Shown: one piece after another, positions 37,012 through 46,892 of the stretch | Layout of the letters: each line of letters opens with the position of its first letter | Numbering within the stretch: position 1 is the stretch's first letter | DNA from: Paludibacterium sp. | Lineage (GTDB): Bacteria > Pseudomonadota > Gammaproteobacteria > Burkholderiales > Chromobacteriaceae | Length of the DNA stretch: 57,229 bases | Direction: 5' to 3' | Assembly: GCF_019232825.1 (NCBI RefSeq) | Contig: NZ_JAFAND010000131.1 | Span: forward strand, 1-57,229 | The notes under the pieces: model-generated | The model's input: the letters and a program-made list of their open reading frames with translations, nothing else | Told to the model about the DNA's origin: nothing | Databases searched by the model: none | Translations under genes and position numbers: made by a program

Positions 37012-37926
37012 ATGATCCGTTTCCGCCAAATAGAAGCCTTTCGCCATTTGATCATCACCGGCACCGGCACCGCCGCGGCCAAACGCATGCAGATCACCCA
37101 GCCGGCGATCAGCCGCTTGATCTCGGACTTGGAGGAGGATCTAGGTTTCGCCTTGTTCCGCCGTGAAAAGGGACGCCTCGAGCCGACGGTCGCCGGCTTG
37201 CGCTTTTACCGTGCGGTGGAGGAGAACTTTCTCGGCTTGGAGCGCCTGAAACAGGTGGCCGACTCCATCCGCAGCGAAGCCTCCGAAAGCCTGAACATCA
37301 CTTGCCTGCCCGTACTGTCGACCACGCTATTGCCGCTGGTGCTCAAAGTGTTCCGCCAGGCGCACCCGGACGTGGTGGTCAAGGTCGATCCCTGCAGTCT
37401 GGGGGACATCATGTCGCGTCTGCAGGACATGAAGACCGACGTCGCGCTGTCGCTGGAGTTCGCCGAAATCGCCGGCATCGAAATCGAGCCGATTTTCGAG
37501 ACGCGCATGATGTGCGCCATGCCCAGCGATCATCCGCTGGCAGCCAAGACGATGATTACCCCGCAAGACCTCGAAGGCCAGAACGTCATCGGCTGGCTGC
37601 CTAAAGGCTCGCTATCCTTTGGCGTCGAGCGCTCGATCATCGAAGGCGCCGGCATTCACCCGCACTACACGGTGGAAACCAACAATTCGCATACACGCTA
37701 CGCGATGGTGGCCAACGGGATGGGGATCTCGATCGTCGAACCATTCGCCTATACGGTATGGCAGGCGCACGGCGTGACCATCCGCCCCTTCGATCCGGCG
37801 CCGAGCTACGGCTATGTGCTGGCATACCCCCGCGCCAGCCTGCGCACGGAAATCACGCTCGACTTCCGACGCGCGGTACTGGAAGCGATCAAGCACTACA
37901 ACTTCACCATGCCGCCGCATGGCTAG
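37012..37926 (+). CDS. LysR-family transcriptional regulator
   Basis: 304 aa from MIRFRQIEAF. N-terminal winged helix-turn-helix (AAAKRMQITQPAISRLISDLEEDLG), then the type 2 periplasmic-binding-like effector domain from about residue 90, with NGMGISIVEPF near the end. It is divergent from the TauE/SafE gene, so it probably regulates that gene and itself. The first part (RFRQIEAFRHLIITGTGTAAA) resembles regulators of amino-acid or sulfonate catabolism; the inducer is unknown. Confidence 0.92.
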   Translation: MIRFRQIEAFRHLIITGTGTAAAKRMQITQPAISRLISDLEEDLGFALFRREKGRLEPTVAGLRFYRAVEENFLGLERLKQVADSIRSEASESLNITCLPVLSTTLLPLVLKVFRQAHPDVVVKVDPCSLGDIMSRLQDMKTDVALSLEFAEIAGIEIEPIFETRMMCAMPSDHPLAAKTMITPQDLEGQNVIGWLPKGSLSFGVERSIIEGAGIHPHYTVETNNSHTRYAMVANGMGISIVEPFAYTVWQAHGVTIRPFDPAPSYGYVLAYPRASLRTEITLDFRRAVLEAIKHYNFTMPPHG

Positions 37927-38097
37927 GGACCCTCTGAACAAGTTATTTGCCACTGTGTTCGGGGCGGCGGCCGGCATCAGCCTGATGCGGCGCTAGAAGC
38001 GCGTCCCGCCGCAGTGTCATTCACTGCAAGCAACAACGCGATGCGCAGCGCAGCAAGCACGTTGTCATTAAAAATGGCGCGTATTAAACTGTTGCAC

Positions 38098-38970
38098 ATG
38101 ACTCAAGACAGCCAAATCGTTTCCGTCGATCTCGACGCCCCGACGCACGACCTAGACCGACTCATCGGCTCGCTCGAAACAGGCTCGGTGTTGCACGTAC
38201 CCACTCTACCTTTCCAGCTGACGCCGGACGAGCGCGCGTCGCTCGACCCCGCCCACGCCGTCAAGGGCCGTAAAAACATCAGCCTGCCCCCCGCCGGCAC
38301 GGCATTGATCGGCGTCGAGCCGGCCGATCCGGCGCACGCCACCTTACTGGGTTTAGTGACCCGTTACGCCAACGCCGCCCGGCTCTGGATCGATACGCTC
38401 TTCCCCCACTACCGCGCGCATCTTATCGCGGCGCCGACCAGCCTGCGCCTGCATCGCGTCGAAACGCGCCACACCTCTTGGCGCAAAGACGACAGCCGTT
38501 TGCACGTGGACGCCTTCCCCTCGCGCCCGAATCAAGGCGAGCGTATTTTGCGCGTCTTCATGAACATCAATCCCCATGGCGAACCCCGCGTTTGGCGCGT
38601 AGGCGAAGATTTCGAAACGGTGGCAAGGCGCTTTTTGCCGCGGCTACCGCGGCAATGGCCGGGTTCTGCCGCATTATTCAATGCGCTGGGCATCACCAAA
38701 CGCCGCCGCAGCCGCTACGATCACATCATGATGCACCTGCACGACGCGATGAAAGCCGACATGGCCTATCAGCGCTCATGCGCGCAGATCACCCTCCCCT
38801 TTGCGCCGGGCGCAGGCTGGATCTGTTTCTCCGATCAAGCCTCTCACGCGGTCATGTCAGGTCAGTTCATGCTGGAGCAAACCTTCTTTCTCCAACCTCA
38901 GGACATGGCCGAACCTGAGCGCGCGCCGCTGGCGATATTGCAACGGCTTGCCGGTCGCTCACTGATTTAG
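38098..38970 (+). CDS. kdoO: Kdo 3-hydroxylase (Fe/2-oxoglutarate dioxygenase family)
   Basis: 290 aa from MTQDSQ; in-frame ATG at 38074 is possible and no strong ribosome site decides. The protein matches the Kdo-hydroxylase family: LHVDAFPSRPNQGERILRVF holds the iron motif HxD (His136, Asp138), and CFSDQASHAVMSGQ has the second His (His250). It hydroxylates the Kdo sugar of lipid A core to Ko, changing outer-membrane stability. Standalone gene, not beside other LPS genes. Confidence 0.88.
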   Translation: MTQDSQIVSVDLDAPTHDLDRLIGSLETGSVLHVPTLPFQLTPDERASLDPAHAVKGRKNISLPPAGTALIGVEPADPAHATLLGLVTRYANAARLWIDTLFPHYRAHLIAAPTSLRLHRVETRHTSWRKDDSRLHVDAFPSRPNQGERILRVFMNINPHGEPRVWRVGEDFETVARRFLPRLPRQWPGSAALFNALGITKRRRSRYDHIMMHLHDAMKADMAYQRSCAQITLPFAPGAGWICFSDQASHAVMSGQFMLEQTFFLQPQDMAEPERAPLAILQRLAGRSLI

Positions 38971-38985
38971 GATCGTCCTAAGAGG

Positions 38986-39078
38986 GTGGCGCACTGCCTT
39001 CGGCGAGTGCACCCTACGCGCAGGCATGTCCCGTTGCGTAGGGCGCAATCGGCGCGCAACGCGCGGCATTGCGCCAAA
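38986..39078. repeat. REP-like palindromic repeats with GTAGGG core
   Basis: Two hairpins lie behind kdoO. The first pairs GCACT/AGTGC with outer AGGGT/ACCCT. The second pairs GGCGCAAT (39042-39049) with ATTGCGCC (39068-39075), preceded by GCGTAGG. A related hairpin occurs at 55798-55821. Extragenic repeats with a GTAGGGTGC-type core are common in proteobacteria. Confidence 0.6.
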
Positions 39079-39091
39079 CCCCGTTTCTCAC

Positions 39092-39120
39092 GATGCCAGT
39101 CTCATAAATAGACTGGCATC
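39092..39120. promoter_or_regulatory. Perfect 11-bp hairpin upstream of fruB
   Basis: 39092-39102 is the exact reverse complement of 39110-39120 with a 7-base AT-rich loop. No T run follows on the plus strand. It could terminate or stabilise the kdoO transcript, or be part of fru control. A second inverted repeat, GATTCCAA (39163-39170) and TTGGAATC (39188-39195), lies just before the fruB start and may be an operator. Confidence 0.5.
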
Positions 39121-39202
39121 GCTCAATACAGCCGCGTCAAATTGACCCCCGCGCCTGCGATCGATTCCAATTTCGCCCACTTCGATCTTGGAATCCGTCG
39201 CC

Positions 39203-41605
39203 ATGACCACCGCGCTTCTTCTTCCGCAGCACATCCAGCTCAATGCCTCGCCAGAGAACCGGCAGGCGGCAATCGGCCTGATCGCTGAGCGCATGACGGC
39301 ATGCGGGTTGGCTCTGCCCGAATATGCCGACAGTCTGTGGCTGCGCGAAACCGTCACCAGCACCGAGCTAGGTCATGGCGTCGCCGTGCCTCACGGCATG
39401 CCGCAGCACCGGCACTGGGTCCAACGAACCGGCGTCGTGGTGCTGCAGATGCCGGCCGGCGTCGATTGGGGCGCGGGAAAAGTCCATTTGGCTTTTGGCA
39501 TCGCCGCGCGCTCCGACGCTCATCTACCGCTGCTGCGCCAGCTGACGAGGCTGCTCAACGACCCGGCTCGTTTGGCGCCGCTGTTCACCACATCCGATGT
39601 CGGCACCTTTTGCACGCTCCTCAATGATGCGCCTCCCGCCACGGCACAGCCCGTTCTCGACGATCTGCCGCACCGCTTTCATTGGCGCGTGGATTATCCG
39701 AACGGGCTTCATGCCCGCCCCGCCAATGCCTGGGTCGAGACCACACGGCGCTTCGATGCAGTCATTCGTGCGCGCCTGGGCAGCGCCAGTGCTGACGGCC
39801 GGCAATTGCTTGCCTTGCTGCAACTAGGCGCGCGACAAGGCGATTTGCTGGCGATTTCCGCCGACGGGCCGCAAGCCGAGCAAGCGTTGCGTGCATTGCG
39901 CGCCACCCTCCAGCGGCAAAGCGCGCTCGAGAGCGCGCCCTTCCTTGCCTGCGCAGCGCTCGGCAATGAAGACGACGGCGCCACCATTGCCGGCATACCG
40001 GCTTGTCCCGGCACGGTCAGCGCGCCGACTTGGCGCCTGCCGACTTGCGCCGGGGGCATTGACGCGCCATTCACCTCATTGCTGGAGGAAGGCCGCCGCC
40101 TGGAACAAGCGCTGGGTCAAGCCCGGCAAGCATTGTCGCTGTTGATCGCCCGCAGCGCCGACCGGCTCGGCGAGAGCGCCGCCGCCATCCTTCAGGTGCA
40201 ACGCACGATGTTAGAGGATCCGGCGTTGATTACCGCAGCCTGCCGGCACATGGCGCAAGGGCACAGCGCGGCCTGGTCATGGCGAGTCTCGATCGAAGAC
40301 CAGGCCAGCGTCTTGGCGGCGTCGAATCAGCCGGCGGTACGCGCCAAGGCCGCCGACGTGCGCGACATGGGACGCCGGGTTCTGGAAGCGCTGGGAGCCC
40401 CGTCCGCGCATGACTGGGCCGCGGCGCTGCCGGCGGACAGCATCATCATCGCCGACGACATCCTGCCGTCGCAGATGGCGCAGCTATCGCCGGGGCGCAT
40501 CCTCGGATTATGCCTTGCCGGCAGCGGGCCGCAGGCACACTCCGCCATTCTGGCCCGCGCGCTCGCACTCCCCTGCATGGTGGCCGGCGGCGACGCATTG
40601 CTGGCCGTACCGGACGGCACCCCGGCGCTGCTGGACGGCACGCGCGGCAGCCTGATACTGCACCCCGCGGCGCGGCCCCAGATGGAGACGCGCCTGGCCG
40701 GACCGCCCCCCAAAGACGTCACGCTATTGGCCAATGCCGACACCCCCGAGCAATGGCGGCGAGCCGCCGCGCTAGGCGCACAGGGCGTTGGCCTGATGCG
40801 CAGCGAAACGCTGCTGCTCGGCCAGCAGCAATGGCTGGATGAAGAAACGCAATATCAAGCCTTTCGCGCCATGATCGAAGCGCTCGAAGGCCGGCCGTTG
40901 GTGATTCGGGCGCTCGACCTGGGCGGCGACAAGGCATGGCCGGCATTGACGCACAGCGAGGAGCACAACCCCGCGCTTGGCTTGCGGGGCGCGCGCTGGC
41001 TGCTGGCGCATCCGGAACGGCTGCAGCCGCATCTACGCGCCCTCTACCGGGCCGCCAGTCATGGGCCCTTCTCGCTCATGTTCCCGATGATCACCGCGGT
41101 GGACGAAATGTTGGCCTTGCGCGCCATCTGCGAAACGGTCCGCGACACGCTGCGAGCGCCGACACTGCCCATCGGCGCCATGATCGAGGTCCCCGCCGCC
41201 GCATTGTTGGTGGACCGGCTGGCGCCGCACGCCGACTTCATGTCGATCGGCAGCAACGATTTGACGCAATACGTCCTGGCCATGGACCGGCAGCACCCGC
41301 TTTTCGCCAGCCATGCCGATGCCCGCCATCCCTCGGTGCTACGGCTGATCGCCCAAGCGTCGCGCGCCGCGCAGGCGCGCGGCTGCCCCCTATCGGTCTG
41401 CGGCGCGCTGGCGGGTCAGCCAGGCGGCGCACGGCTTTTGTACGGTCTCGGCGTTCGTACGCTATCGATTGCCGCCGCTGAGCTGGCATTGGCCAGCGCC
41501 GAATTGGGCGACCAAGACGCCGAAGCGATGACCGCGCTGGCCGATCAAGCGCTGCAAGCCGACACCCTGGCCGCCGTGCGCGCGCTCGTGCGGGAGGATG
41601 GCTGA
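39203..41605 (+). CDS. fruB: Fructose PTS multiphosphoryl protein (EIIA-HPr-EI fusion)
   Basis: 800 aa from the ATG at 39203. Residues 1-145: EIIA-Fru with phospho-His64 (VAVPHGMP). 155-245: HPr with His170 (GLHARPANAW). About 255-800: enzyme I with His446 (AHSAILARA), LMRSETLLLG, LDLGGDK, IGAMIEVPAA, SIGSNDLTQY and a Cys in SVCGALAG. One protein thus carries phosphate from PEP to FruA. It overlaps fruK by one base (TGATG). Confidence 0.94.
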   Translation: MTTALLLPQHIQLNASPENRQAAIGLIAERMTACGLALPEYADSLWLRETVTSTELGHGVAVPHGMPQHRHWVQRTGVVVLQMPAGVDWGAGKVHLAFGIAARSDAHLPLLRQLTRLLNDPARLAPLFTTSDVGTFCTLLNDAPPATAQPVLDDLPHRFHWRVDYPNGLHARPANAWVETTRRFDAVIRARLGSASADGRQLLALLQLGARQGDLLAISADGPQAEQALRALRATLQRQSALESAPFLACAALGNEDDGATIAGIPACPGTVSAPTWRLPTCAGGIDAPFTSLLEEGRRLEQALGQARQALSLLIARSADRLGESAAAILQVQRTMLEDPALITAACRHMAQGHSAAWSWRVSIEDQASVLAASNQPAVRAKAADVRDMGRRVLEALGAPSAHDWAAALPADSIIIADDILPSQMAQLSPGRILGLCLAGSGPQAHSAILARALALPCMVAGGDALLAVPDGTPALLDGTRGSLILHPAARPQMETRLAGPPPKDVTLLANADTPEQWRRAAALGAQGVGLMRSETLLLGQQQWLDEETQYQAFRAMIEALEGRPLVIRALDLGGDKAWPALTHSEEHNPALGLRGARWLLAHPERLQPHLRALYRAASHGPFSLMFPMITAVDEMLALRAICETVRDTLRAPTLPIGAMIEVPAAALLVDRLAPHADFMSIGSNDLTQYVLAMDRQHPLFASHADARHPSVLRLIAQASRAAQARGCPLSVCGALAGQPGGARLLYGLGVRTLSIAAAELALASAELGDQDAEAMTALADQALQADTLAAVRALVREDG

Positions 41606-42549
41606 TGTATCCGATCATCACCGTCACGCTATGCCCCGCGCTGGATCAGACGCTGCACATTGACATACTGCGCCCCGGCGAGGTGAACGAAGCGGAAAAC
41701 AGCCATATCGCCCCGGGCGGCAAGGGCATCAACGTCGCCAGTTGCCTGGCGGATTGGGGGCTGCCCGTCATTGCTACCGGCGTGCTCGGCATGGAAAACG
41801 CGGCGCCCTTCACCTCGCTGTTCGCGGCGAAGGGCATCTCCAACCGTTTCGTCCTGCAAGAGGGAGCCACGCGCAGCACGATCAAGCTTGTCGACCGCGC
41901 CAATGGTCAAACCACGGCCATCAATCAACCGGGACTGGCCATTCACCCCCAGGCATTCGAGGCCTGCTTACGGCAAATCGACCAACTCTGCGCGCCCGGC
42001 GTGCTGGTGGTGTTATCCGGCCGGCTGCCGCCCGGCCTGCCCGACACGACCTACGCGAGCCTAGCCGCCCGACTGATGCGGCAAGGCGCCCGCGTGGCGC
42101 TCGATTGCGGCGGCCCCGCACTGATGCATGCGGTGCTCGCGACACCCCCGTTTTGCGTCAAACCCAACCGGCACGAATTATCCCAAGCCATCGGGCTACC
42201 GTTGCCGGACATCCAGGATGTATTGCGGGCAGCGATCGGCTGGCACCGGCACGGCGTCGAACAAGTGGTTGTCTCGCTGGCGGCGGAAGGCGCGCTGTTT
42301 GTTGTCCAGGGGCAGGCCTGGATGGCCCAAAGCCCCAAGGTTCCGGTGCTCGGCAGGGTTGGCGCGGGCGATGCGCTGTTGGCGGGGTGGTTCGCCGCGC
42401 AGCACCAAAAACGAGGGCTGGAGGATGCCATGCGGCTCGCGCTGGCTTTCGCGACCGGCAAGCTTGGCCGGGTCGGACCGCACCTACCGAGCTTGCCCGC
42501 GGTAAGGGAATTGGCCCGTGCCGTGCGGCTCACCCGGTTGCCTGTTTGA
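41605..42549 (+). CDS. fruK: 1-phosphofructokinase
   Basis: 314 aa. PfkB/ribokinase-family kinase that turns fructose-1-phosphate from FruA into fructose-1,6-bisphosphate. N-terminal TVTLCPALDQTLHID, the GGKGINVA signature, KPNRHEL, and C-terminal GRVGAGDALLAGWFA with the catalytic Asp. GGGAGG lies before the ATG. Coupled to fruB by a 1-base overlap. Confidence 0.94.
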   Translation: MYPIITVTLCPALDQTLHIDILRPGEVNEAENSHIAPGGKGINVASCLADWGLPVIATGVLGMENAAPFTSLFAAKGISNRFVLQEGATRSTIKLVDRANGQTTAINQPGLAIHPQAFEACLRQIDQLCAPGVLVVLSGRLPPGLPDTTYASLAARLMRQGARVALDCGGPALMHAVLATPPFCVKPNRHELSQAIGLPLPDIQDVLRAAIGWHRHGVEQVVVSLAAEGALFVVQGQAWMAQSPKVPVLGRVGAGDALLAGWFAAQHQKRGLEDAMRLALAFATGKLGRVGPHLPSLPAVRELARAVRLTRLPV

Positions 42550-42585
42550 TGTTTGCTTTCATCATGGTTGATAAGGAGATCGCTC

Positions 42586-44271
42586 ATGCATCATCTTCTA
42601 GTAGTCATCCGCTGCCCGTCGCAGCCCGTTATGACGGAACTGGTGGCTGACGCCTTACGTCGCGCGGCCGTCGATTACGCGGTCGAACTGACCCTGCTAC
42701 CCTCCGCGGAGGCCTTGTTGCCGGCACATTTCGGCCGCGCGGATGCCGTACTCCTGATCGGAGATCAAACGCCACTGCCCGAGGGCGCGCCGCCCGCGCT
42801 GACGCTCACGCCGGAAGACGCGCTGACCGACCCTTCGCGCGCGTTGATTTCGGCCATCGCCCTTATTCCCAGCCGGCCGCTGGGCTTGACGATCGTCGCC
42901 GTGACCTCCTGCCCGGTCGGCGCCACGCACACTTTTATGGCTGCGGAAGGGCTTGAGATCGCGGCAAAGGCAATGGGGCACTACATCAAAGTGGAAACCC
43001 AGGGCTCGGTCGGACAGCAGAACCCCCTCACCGCCGAGGAAATTGCCGCGGCGGATCTGGTCATCATCGCCGCCGACACGCAGGTCATGCTGGGGCGTTT
43101 TGCCGGCAAGCGGGTGTACCGCACCTCGGCCGGCCAAGCGATCAACCGCGGCGCGGAAGTCATAGAGAAAGCCATTGCGGAAGCGGCGCCGCTCGCGGCA
43201 ACCACCCCCGCAGAGACCGAGAACGCGCCTGCGGCCCATGGCGCGCCAAGCGGACGCGCCACCCCTTACGTGCACCTGATGACCGGGGTGTCCTTCATGC
43301 TGCCCTTCGTGGTCGCCGGCGGCTTGATCATCGCCATGGCTTTTGGCCTCGAAGGCATCTATGCCTACGAGGAAAGCCACCGCGGCACGCTCGGCTGGTC
43401 GCTCTTCCAGATCGGGGGCAAGGCGGCATTCGCCCTCATGGTACCGGCGCTCGCCGGCTACATCGCCTATTCGATCGCCGACCGCCCCGGGATTGCTCCG
43501 GGCATGGTGGGCGGCATGATCGCCGCCAACATGGGTGCCGGCTTTCTCGGCGGCATTGCCGCGGGGTTCATCGCCGGATACGGCACCGACTGGATCGCGC
43601 GGCATCTTCGGCTGCCGCGGCACCTGGCGGGGCTGATTCCGATCGTGCTGCTGCCGCTGATGGGAACCCTGCTGACAGGGTTGTTGATGGTATACGTCAT
43701 TGGAACGCCTGTGGCCTTCATCATGGAAACCCTGACCCGGGGGCTTGCCGGGCTGCAGGGAGGTAGCGCCGTATTGCTGGGCTCGCTTATCGGCTTGATG
43801 ATGGCCTTCGACATGGGCGGCCCGGTGAACAAAGCAGCCTACACTTTCGGCACCGCATTGATCAGCGCCAACGTTTGCGGCCCCATGGCCGCGGCCATGG
43901 CGGCGGGCATGACGCCGCCGTTGGGCGTTGCGCTGGCGACCTGGTGGTTCCGCGACCGGTTCAACGAGGAGGAGCGTCAAGCGAGCAAAGCCACGGCCAT
44001 TCTTGGGATGGCCTTCATGACCGAGGGAGCCATTCCGTACGCCGCCCGTGATCCGTTGCGCGTCATTCCCGCGTTGATGGTCGGTTCGGCGACGGCCGGC
44101 GCGCTGACCATGAGCATGGCGATCGAACAATGCGTACCGCACGGCGGCATTTTCATCCTGCCGTTCAAGCAATTGGTCTCGGAACCGCTGTTGTTCGGCA
44201 TGAACGTCGCGCTAGGCAGCGCCATCACCGCCGTGTCGCTGCGCCTACTGAAACGCCCGGTCGGCGTCTAA
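42586..44271 (+). CDS. fruA: Fructose PTS transporter subunit EIIB'BC
   Basis: 561 aa; AAGGAG lies eight bases before ATG 42586. Residues 1-95: degenerate EIIB' domain. 100-200: EIIB with phospho-Cys109 (VTSCPVGATHTFMAAE). From about 220: EIIC membrane domain (HLMTGVSFMLPFVVAGG, MAFDMGGPVNKAAY, EGAIPYAA). It imports fructose as fructose-1-phosphate. It converges on the hybrid kinase gene, overlapping its stop by 4 bases. Confidence 0.95.
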   Translation: MHHLLVVIRCPSQPVMTELVADALRRAAVDYAVELTLLPSAEALLPAHFGRADAVLLIGDQTPLPEGAPPALTLTPEDALTDPSRALISAIALIPSRPLGLTIVAVTSCPVGATHTFMAAEGLEIAAKAMGHYIKVETQGSVGQQNPLTAEEIAAADLVIIAADTQVMLGRFAGKRVYRTSAGQAINRGAEVIEKAIAEAAPLAATTPAETENAPAAHGAPSGRATPYVHLMTGVSFMLPFVVAGGLIIAMAFGLEGIYAYEESHRGTLGWSLFQIGGKAAFALMVPALAGYIAYSIADRPGIAPGMVGGMIAANMGAGFLGGIAAGFIAGYGTDWIARHLRLPRHLAGLIPIVLLPLMGTLLTGLLMVYVIGTPVAFIMETLTRGLAGLQGGSAVLLGSLIGLMMAFDMGGPVNKAAYTFGTALISANVCGPMAAAMAAGMTPPLGVALATWWFRDRFNEEERQASKATAILGMAFMTEGAIPYAARDPLRVIPALMVGSATAGALTMSMAIEQCVPHGGIFILPFKQLVSEPLLFGMNVALGSAITAVSLRLLKRPVGV

Positions 44272-46892
44272 GCGACCGTGCGGGCAAGCCAGCAGCGGCA
44301 GGCCGCCGCCAGCGCTGACGAGGCTTCGCCCACCGCCGTCATGTGTTCGTGCAACACGGCGGTATCGGGATCCGCGGCGCGCTCCTCCAGCGCATACAAC
44401 AGCTCCGCGTAACCCGCATTGACGTACAGCGCCGCGCTGCCCATGCGATGGGCGATGCGCGCGAGCGTGGCGTGATCCCGTTCTTTCCAGGCCGACCGCA
44501 GCTTGGTCAGATCTTCCTCGTCGCACGCCACATAACGCTCGATCAACGTGCGAACGTCCGCCAGACTGTTCTCGAACATGTCCAGCAGCGCGTCGATATC
44601 CGGCCCGCTCGCCCTGCCCTCGTCAGCCGGCGCGACGGATGCGCCGCCTTCCTCGCGCAGAGGAATGCCGAAGCGTTGCAGCATGGCGCGCAAGGTGACG
44701 AGACTGACCGGCTTGGTCAGATAATCGGCCATCCCCGCCTGCCGCCCGGCTTGAACATCCGACGGAAAGGCGTGCGCGGACAGCGCCACGATCGGCACCG
44801 CGGACAGCGCCGTATCCGCCTTGAGGCGCCGAGTCAATTCAAAGCCATCCATCTCCGGCATGGCGATGTCGGTCAGAACCAGAGCGACCTGATCCGCTTG
44901 ACGCAGCTGTGCCAGCGCCTCCGTGCCGGAAGCGGCGAAACGGGCATCGACGCCCAAGCGCCGCAGTTGCGCGCGCAGGGTTGCCTGATTGATCGGGTGA
45001 TCCTCGACCACCCACACCGCGCCCTGACGCAACGGCGCCGCAACCGGCGCGGGCGCCGCGGGCGCGTTCTGCGCAAGGGCCGCCGGCGGCAACGCCTCGC
45101 AGGGAAGGCGCACGCGAAAACAACTGCCCGCGCCGAGCCGGCTGACGACGGTTACCGTGCCGCCGCACTGGTCAAGCAACTGCTTGATAATGGCGAGCCC
45201 CAGCCCGCTGCCGCCGTACTGACGCACCGTTGAGGCGTCCGCCTGCGAAAACGGCATGAACAGCCGCGCCATTTGCGCCTCGCTCATGCCAATGCCGCTA
45301 TCTTCCACGTCGATCTGCAGCCAGCCGTCCTCATAATCGAGCCGCACGACGATTGTCCCTTGATCCGTGAACTTGACCGCGTTGGACAGCAAATTGCCGA
45401 TAATCTGGCCCATCCGATATGGGTCGAGCGACAAGGTCAGCGTGGCGTCGGCCGGCCCCTGCAGATGACAAGTCACGGGTTTATCGGCCACGTCCAGGGC
45501 GGCACGCTGGGCATCGAGCAAGTCGCTGACCAGTGCGCGGATCGTCACCGCCTCGGGCGCGAATTCGACCGTGCCGGTTTGCAGACGCGTAAAGACCAGC
45601 ACATCGCTGATGACATGCAGCAATAAGCTGCTCGATGTCTTGATCATCGCCAGCGACTCGCGTTGCGATGCCGTCAACGGCTCGCGCTCCAATAGCTCCA
45701 GCATGGCCATGACGCCGTTGAGCGGCGTGCGGATTTCATGGCTCATCACCGCCAAAAACAGCGAGCGTGCCTGGCTTGCCTGCTCCGCCTGCTCCTTCGC
45801 CTCTTGCAGCGAGCGGTTGCTGGCATGCAGCGCTTGCTGATAGCGCAGCACCGCCGACAGCGCATTCTCCGTCGGACGCAGCATCAGGCGGCGCAAGGCG
45901 AAGTAAAACCAAAGCAACCCCAATAGCGCCGCCAACCCGACAAAGGCATGCGGCACCAGCTCGCGCCATTCGACGCCCGGTTCGCCCGCACGCGACGGCG
46001 AGTACAGCAACTGCCATGGCAACTGGGTCAACTGCAGTTTCAGCAGCAATTTGCCGCCGCGATGCGCGGTTTCCGTCATGCCCGCCTGGTTCGCGGCGGT
46101 GAGCCCGGCCCAGCGCGGCAACTCGGCGCCTTCGGAAGCGTATAGCGTGCGATCGCCGTCCTGCAGCGCAAACCAGCCCTGCCCGGCGAACAGATTGTCG
46201 ATGCGCGCAAGGGGTATGGTCTGAACCAGTACCGCTTCGCGCCCGCCGATTACCAGGCCGATATAGGCGGCCACGCAATCGCACACTTGCTGATTGTTGA
46301 GCCGAAACACGGTCCACTGCGTCTTGTCGGCGGGCATGGGCGGCAGCTGCCGCGCCCAGGTCAGCATATTCGGCAAGAAGGCATGGCCCTGTGCCGCCGG
46401 GTAAACAGACAGATAGTCGCCACCGCGATCGATCAGCATCAGCGACCCTTGCCATGGCAGCACCTTGATCTTGCCGTAGGCCTGGGACATGACGCGGCCG
46501 ATTTCCGACAGATCGACCGACGCGCCGCCGCGGCGCCACAAGACAGCAAGCGCCTGTTTCGGCAGACCGGGCGGCGCCAGGCCAAGGGCCTCAAAGCCGT
46601 CAGCGGCCGGATAACGCGCCGAGGCGCGCAGGCTCGGTCCGTCATAATTCCCGCCGGCAATACGCCGCAGATAAACGTCGATGAGCGCGCTTTCGTAATC
46701 GAGCGTCTCTTGCACCGGCATCAGCCGGTCGTACGCCTGGGCATGCACGAGCTGCAGGCGGGCTTGATAACTGGTGTACACCACCAGGGCCACCGCCAGC
46801 ATGGCCAAAAACAGCATGATGGCACCGCCGCGGCGCAGCAATCTGGCCGCGCGGGCAAGCGAACCGGGATCGAAATCGTCTTGTTCGCGCAT
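44268..46892 (-). CDS. Hybrid sensor histidine kinase (HisKA-HATPase-REC-HPt)
   Basis: 874 aa from ATG at 46892, which shares one base with the regulator's stop (TAATG). Membrane helix at about 25-43, a periplasmic sensor of about 300 residues, second helix about 350-370, coiled linker, HisKA with His385 (SHEIRTPLNG), HATPase with NLLSNAVKFTDQG and GSGLGLAI, receiver with Asp675 (LTDIAMPEMDG), and HPt with His815 (AHRMGS). This is a four-step phosphorelay sensor of BvgS/EvgS-like layout. Its signal is unknown; the partner is the upstream regulator. Confidence 0.93.
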   Translation of the reverse strand: MREQDDFDPGSLARAARLLRRGGAIMLFLAMLAVALVVYTSYQARLQLVHAQAYDRLMPVQETLDYESALIDVYLRRIAGGNYDGPSLRASARYPAADGFEALGLAPPGLPKQALAVLWRRGGASVDLSEIGRVMSQAYGKIKVLPWQGSLMLIDRGGDYLSVYPAAQGHAFLPNMLTWARQLPPMPADKTQWTVFRLNNQQVCDCVAAYIGLVIGGREAVLVQTIPLARIDNLFAGQGWFALQDGDRTLYASEGAELPRWAGLTAANQAGMTETAHRGGKLLLKLQLTQLPWQLLYSPSRAGEPGVEWRELVPHAFVGLAALLGLLWFYFALRRLMLRPTENALSAVLRYQQALHASNRSLQEAKEQAEQASQARSLFLAVMSHEIRTPLNGVMAMLELLEREPLTASQRESLAMIKTSSSLLLHVISDVLVFTRLQTGTVEFAPEAVTIRALVSDLLDAQRAALDVADKPVTCHLQGPADATLTLSLDPYRMGQIIGNLLSNAVKFTDQGTIVVRLDYEDGWLQIDVEDSGIGMSEAQMARLFMPFSQADASTVRQYGGSGLGLAIIKQLLDQCGGTVTVVSRLGAGSCFRVRLPCEALPPAALAQNAPAAPAPVAAPLRQGAVWVVEDHPINQATLRAQLRRLGVDARFAASGTEALAQLRQADQVALVLTDIAMPEMDGFELTRRLKADTALSAVPIVALSAHAFPSDVQAGRQAGMADYLTKPVSLVTLRAMLQRFGIPLREEGGASVAPADEGRASGPDIDALLDMFENSLADVRTLIERYVACDEEDLTKLRSAWKERDHATLARIAHRMGSAALYVNAGYAELLYALEERAADPDTAVLHEHMTAVGEASSALAAACRCWLARTVA

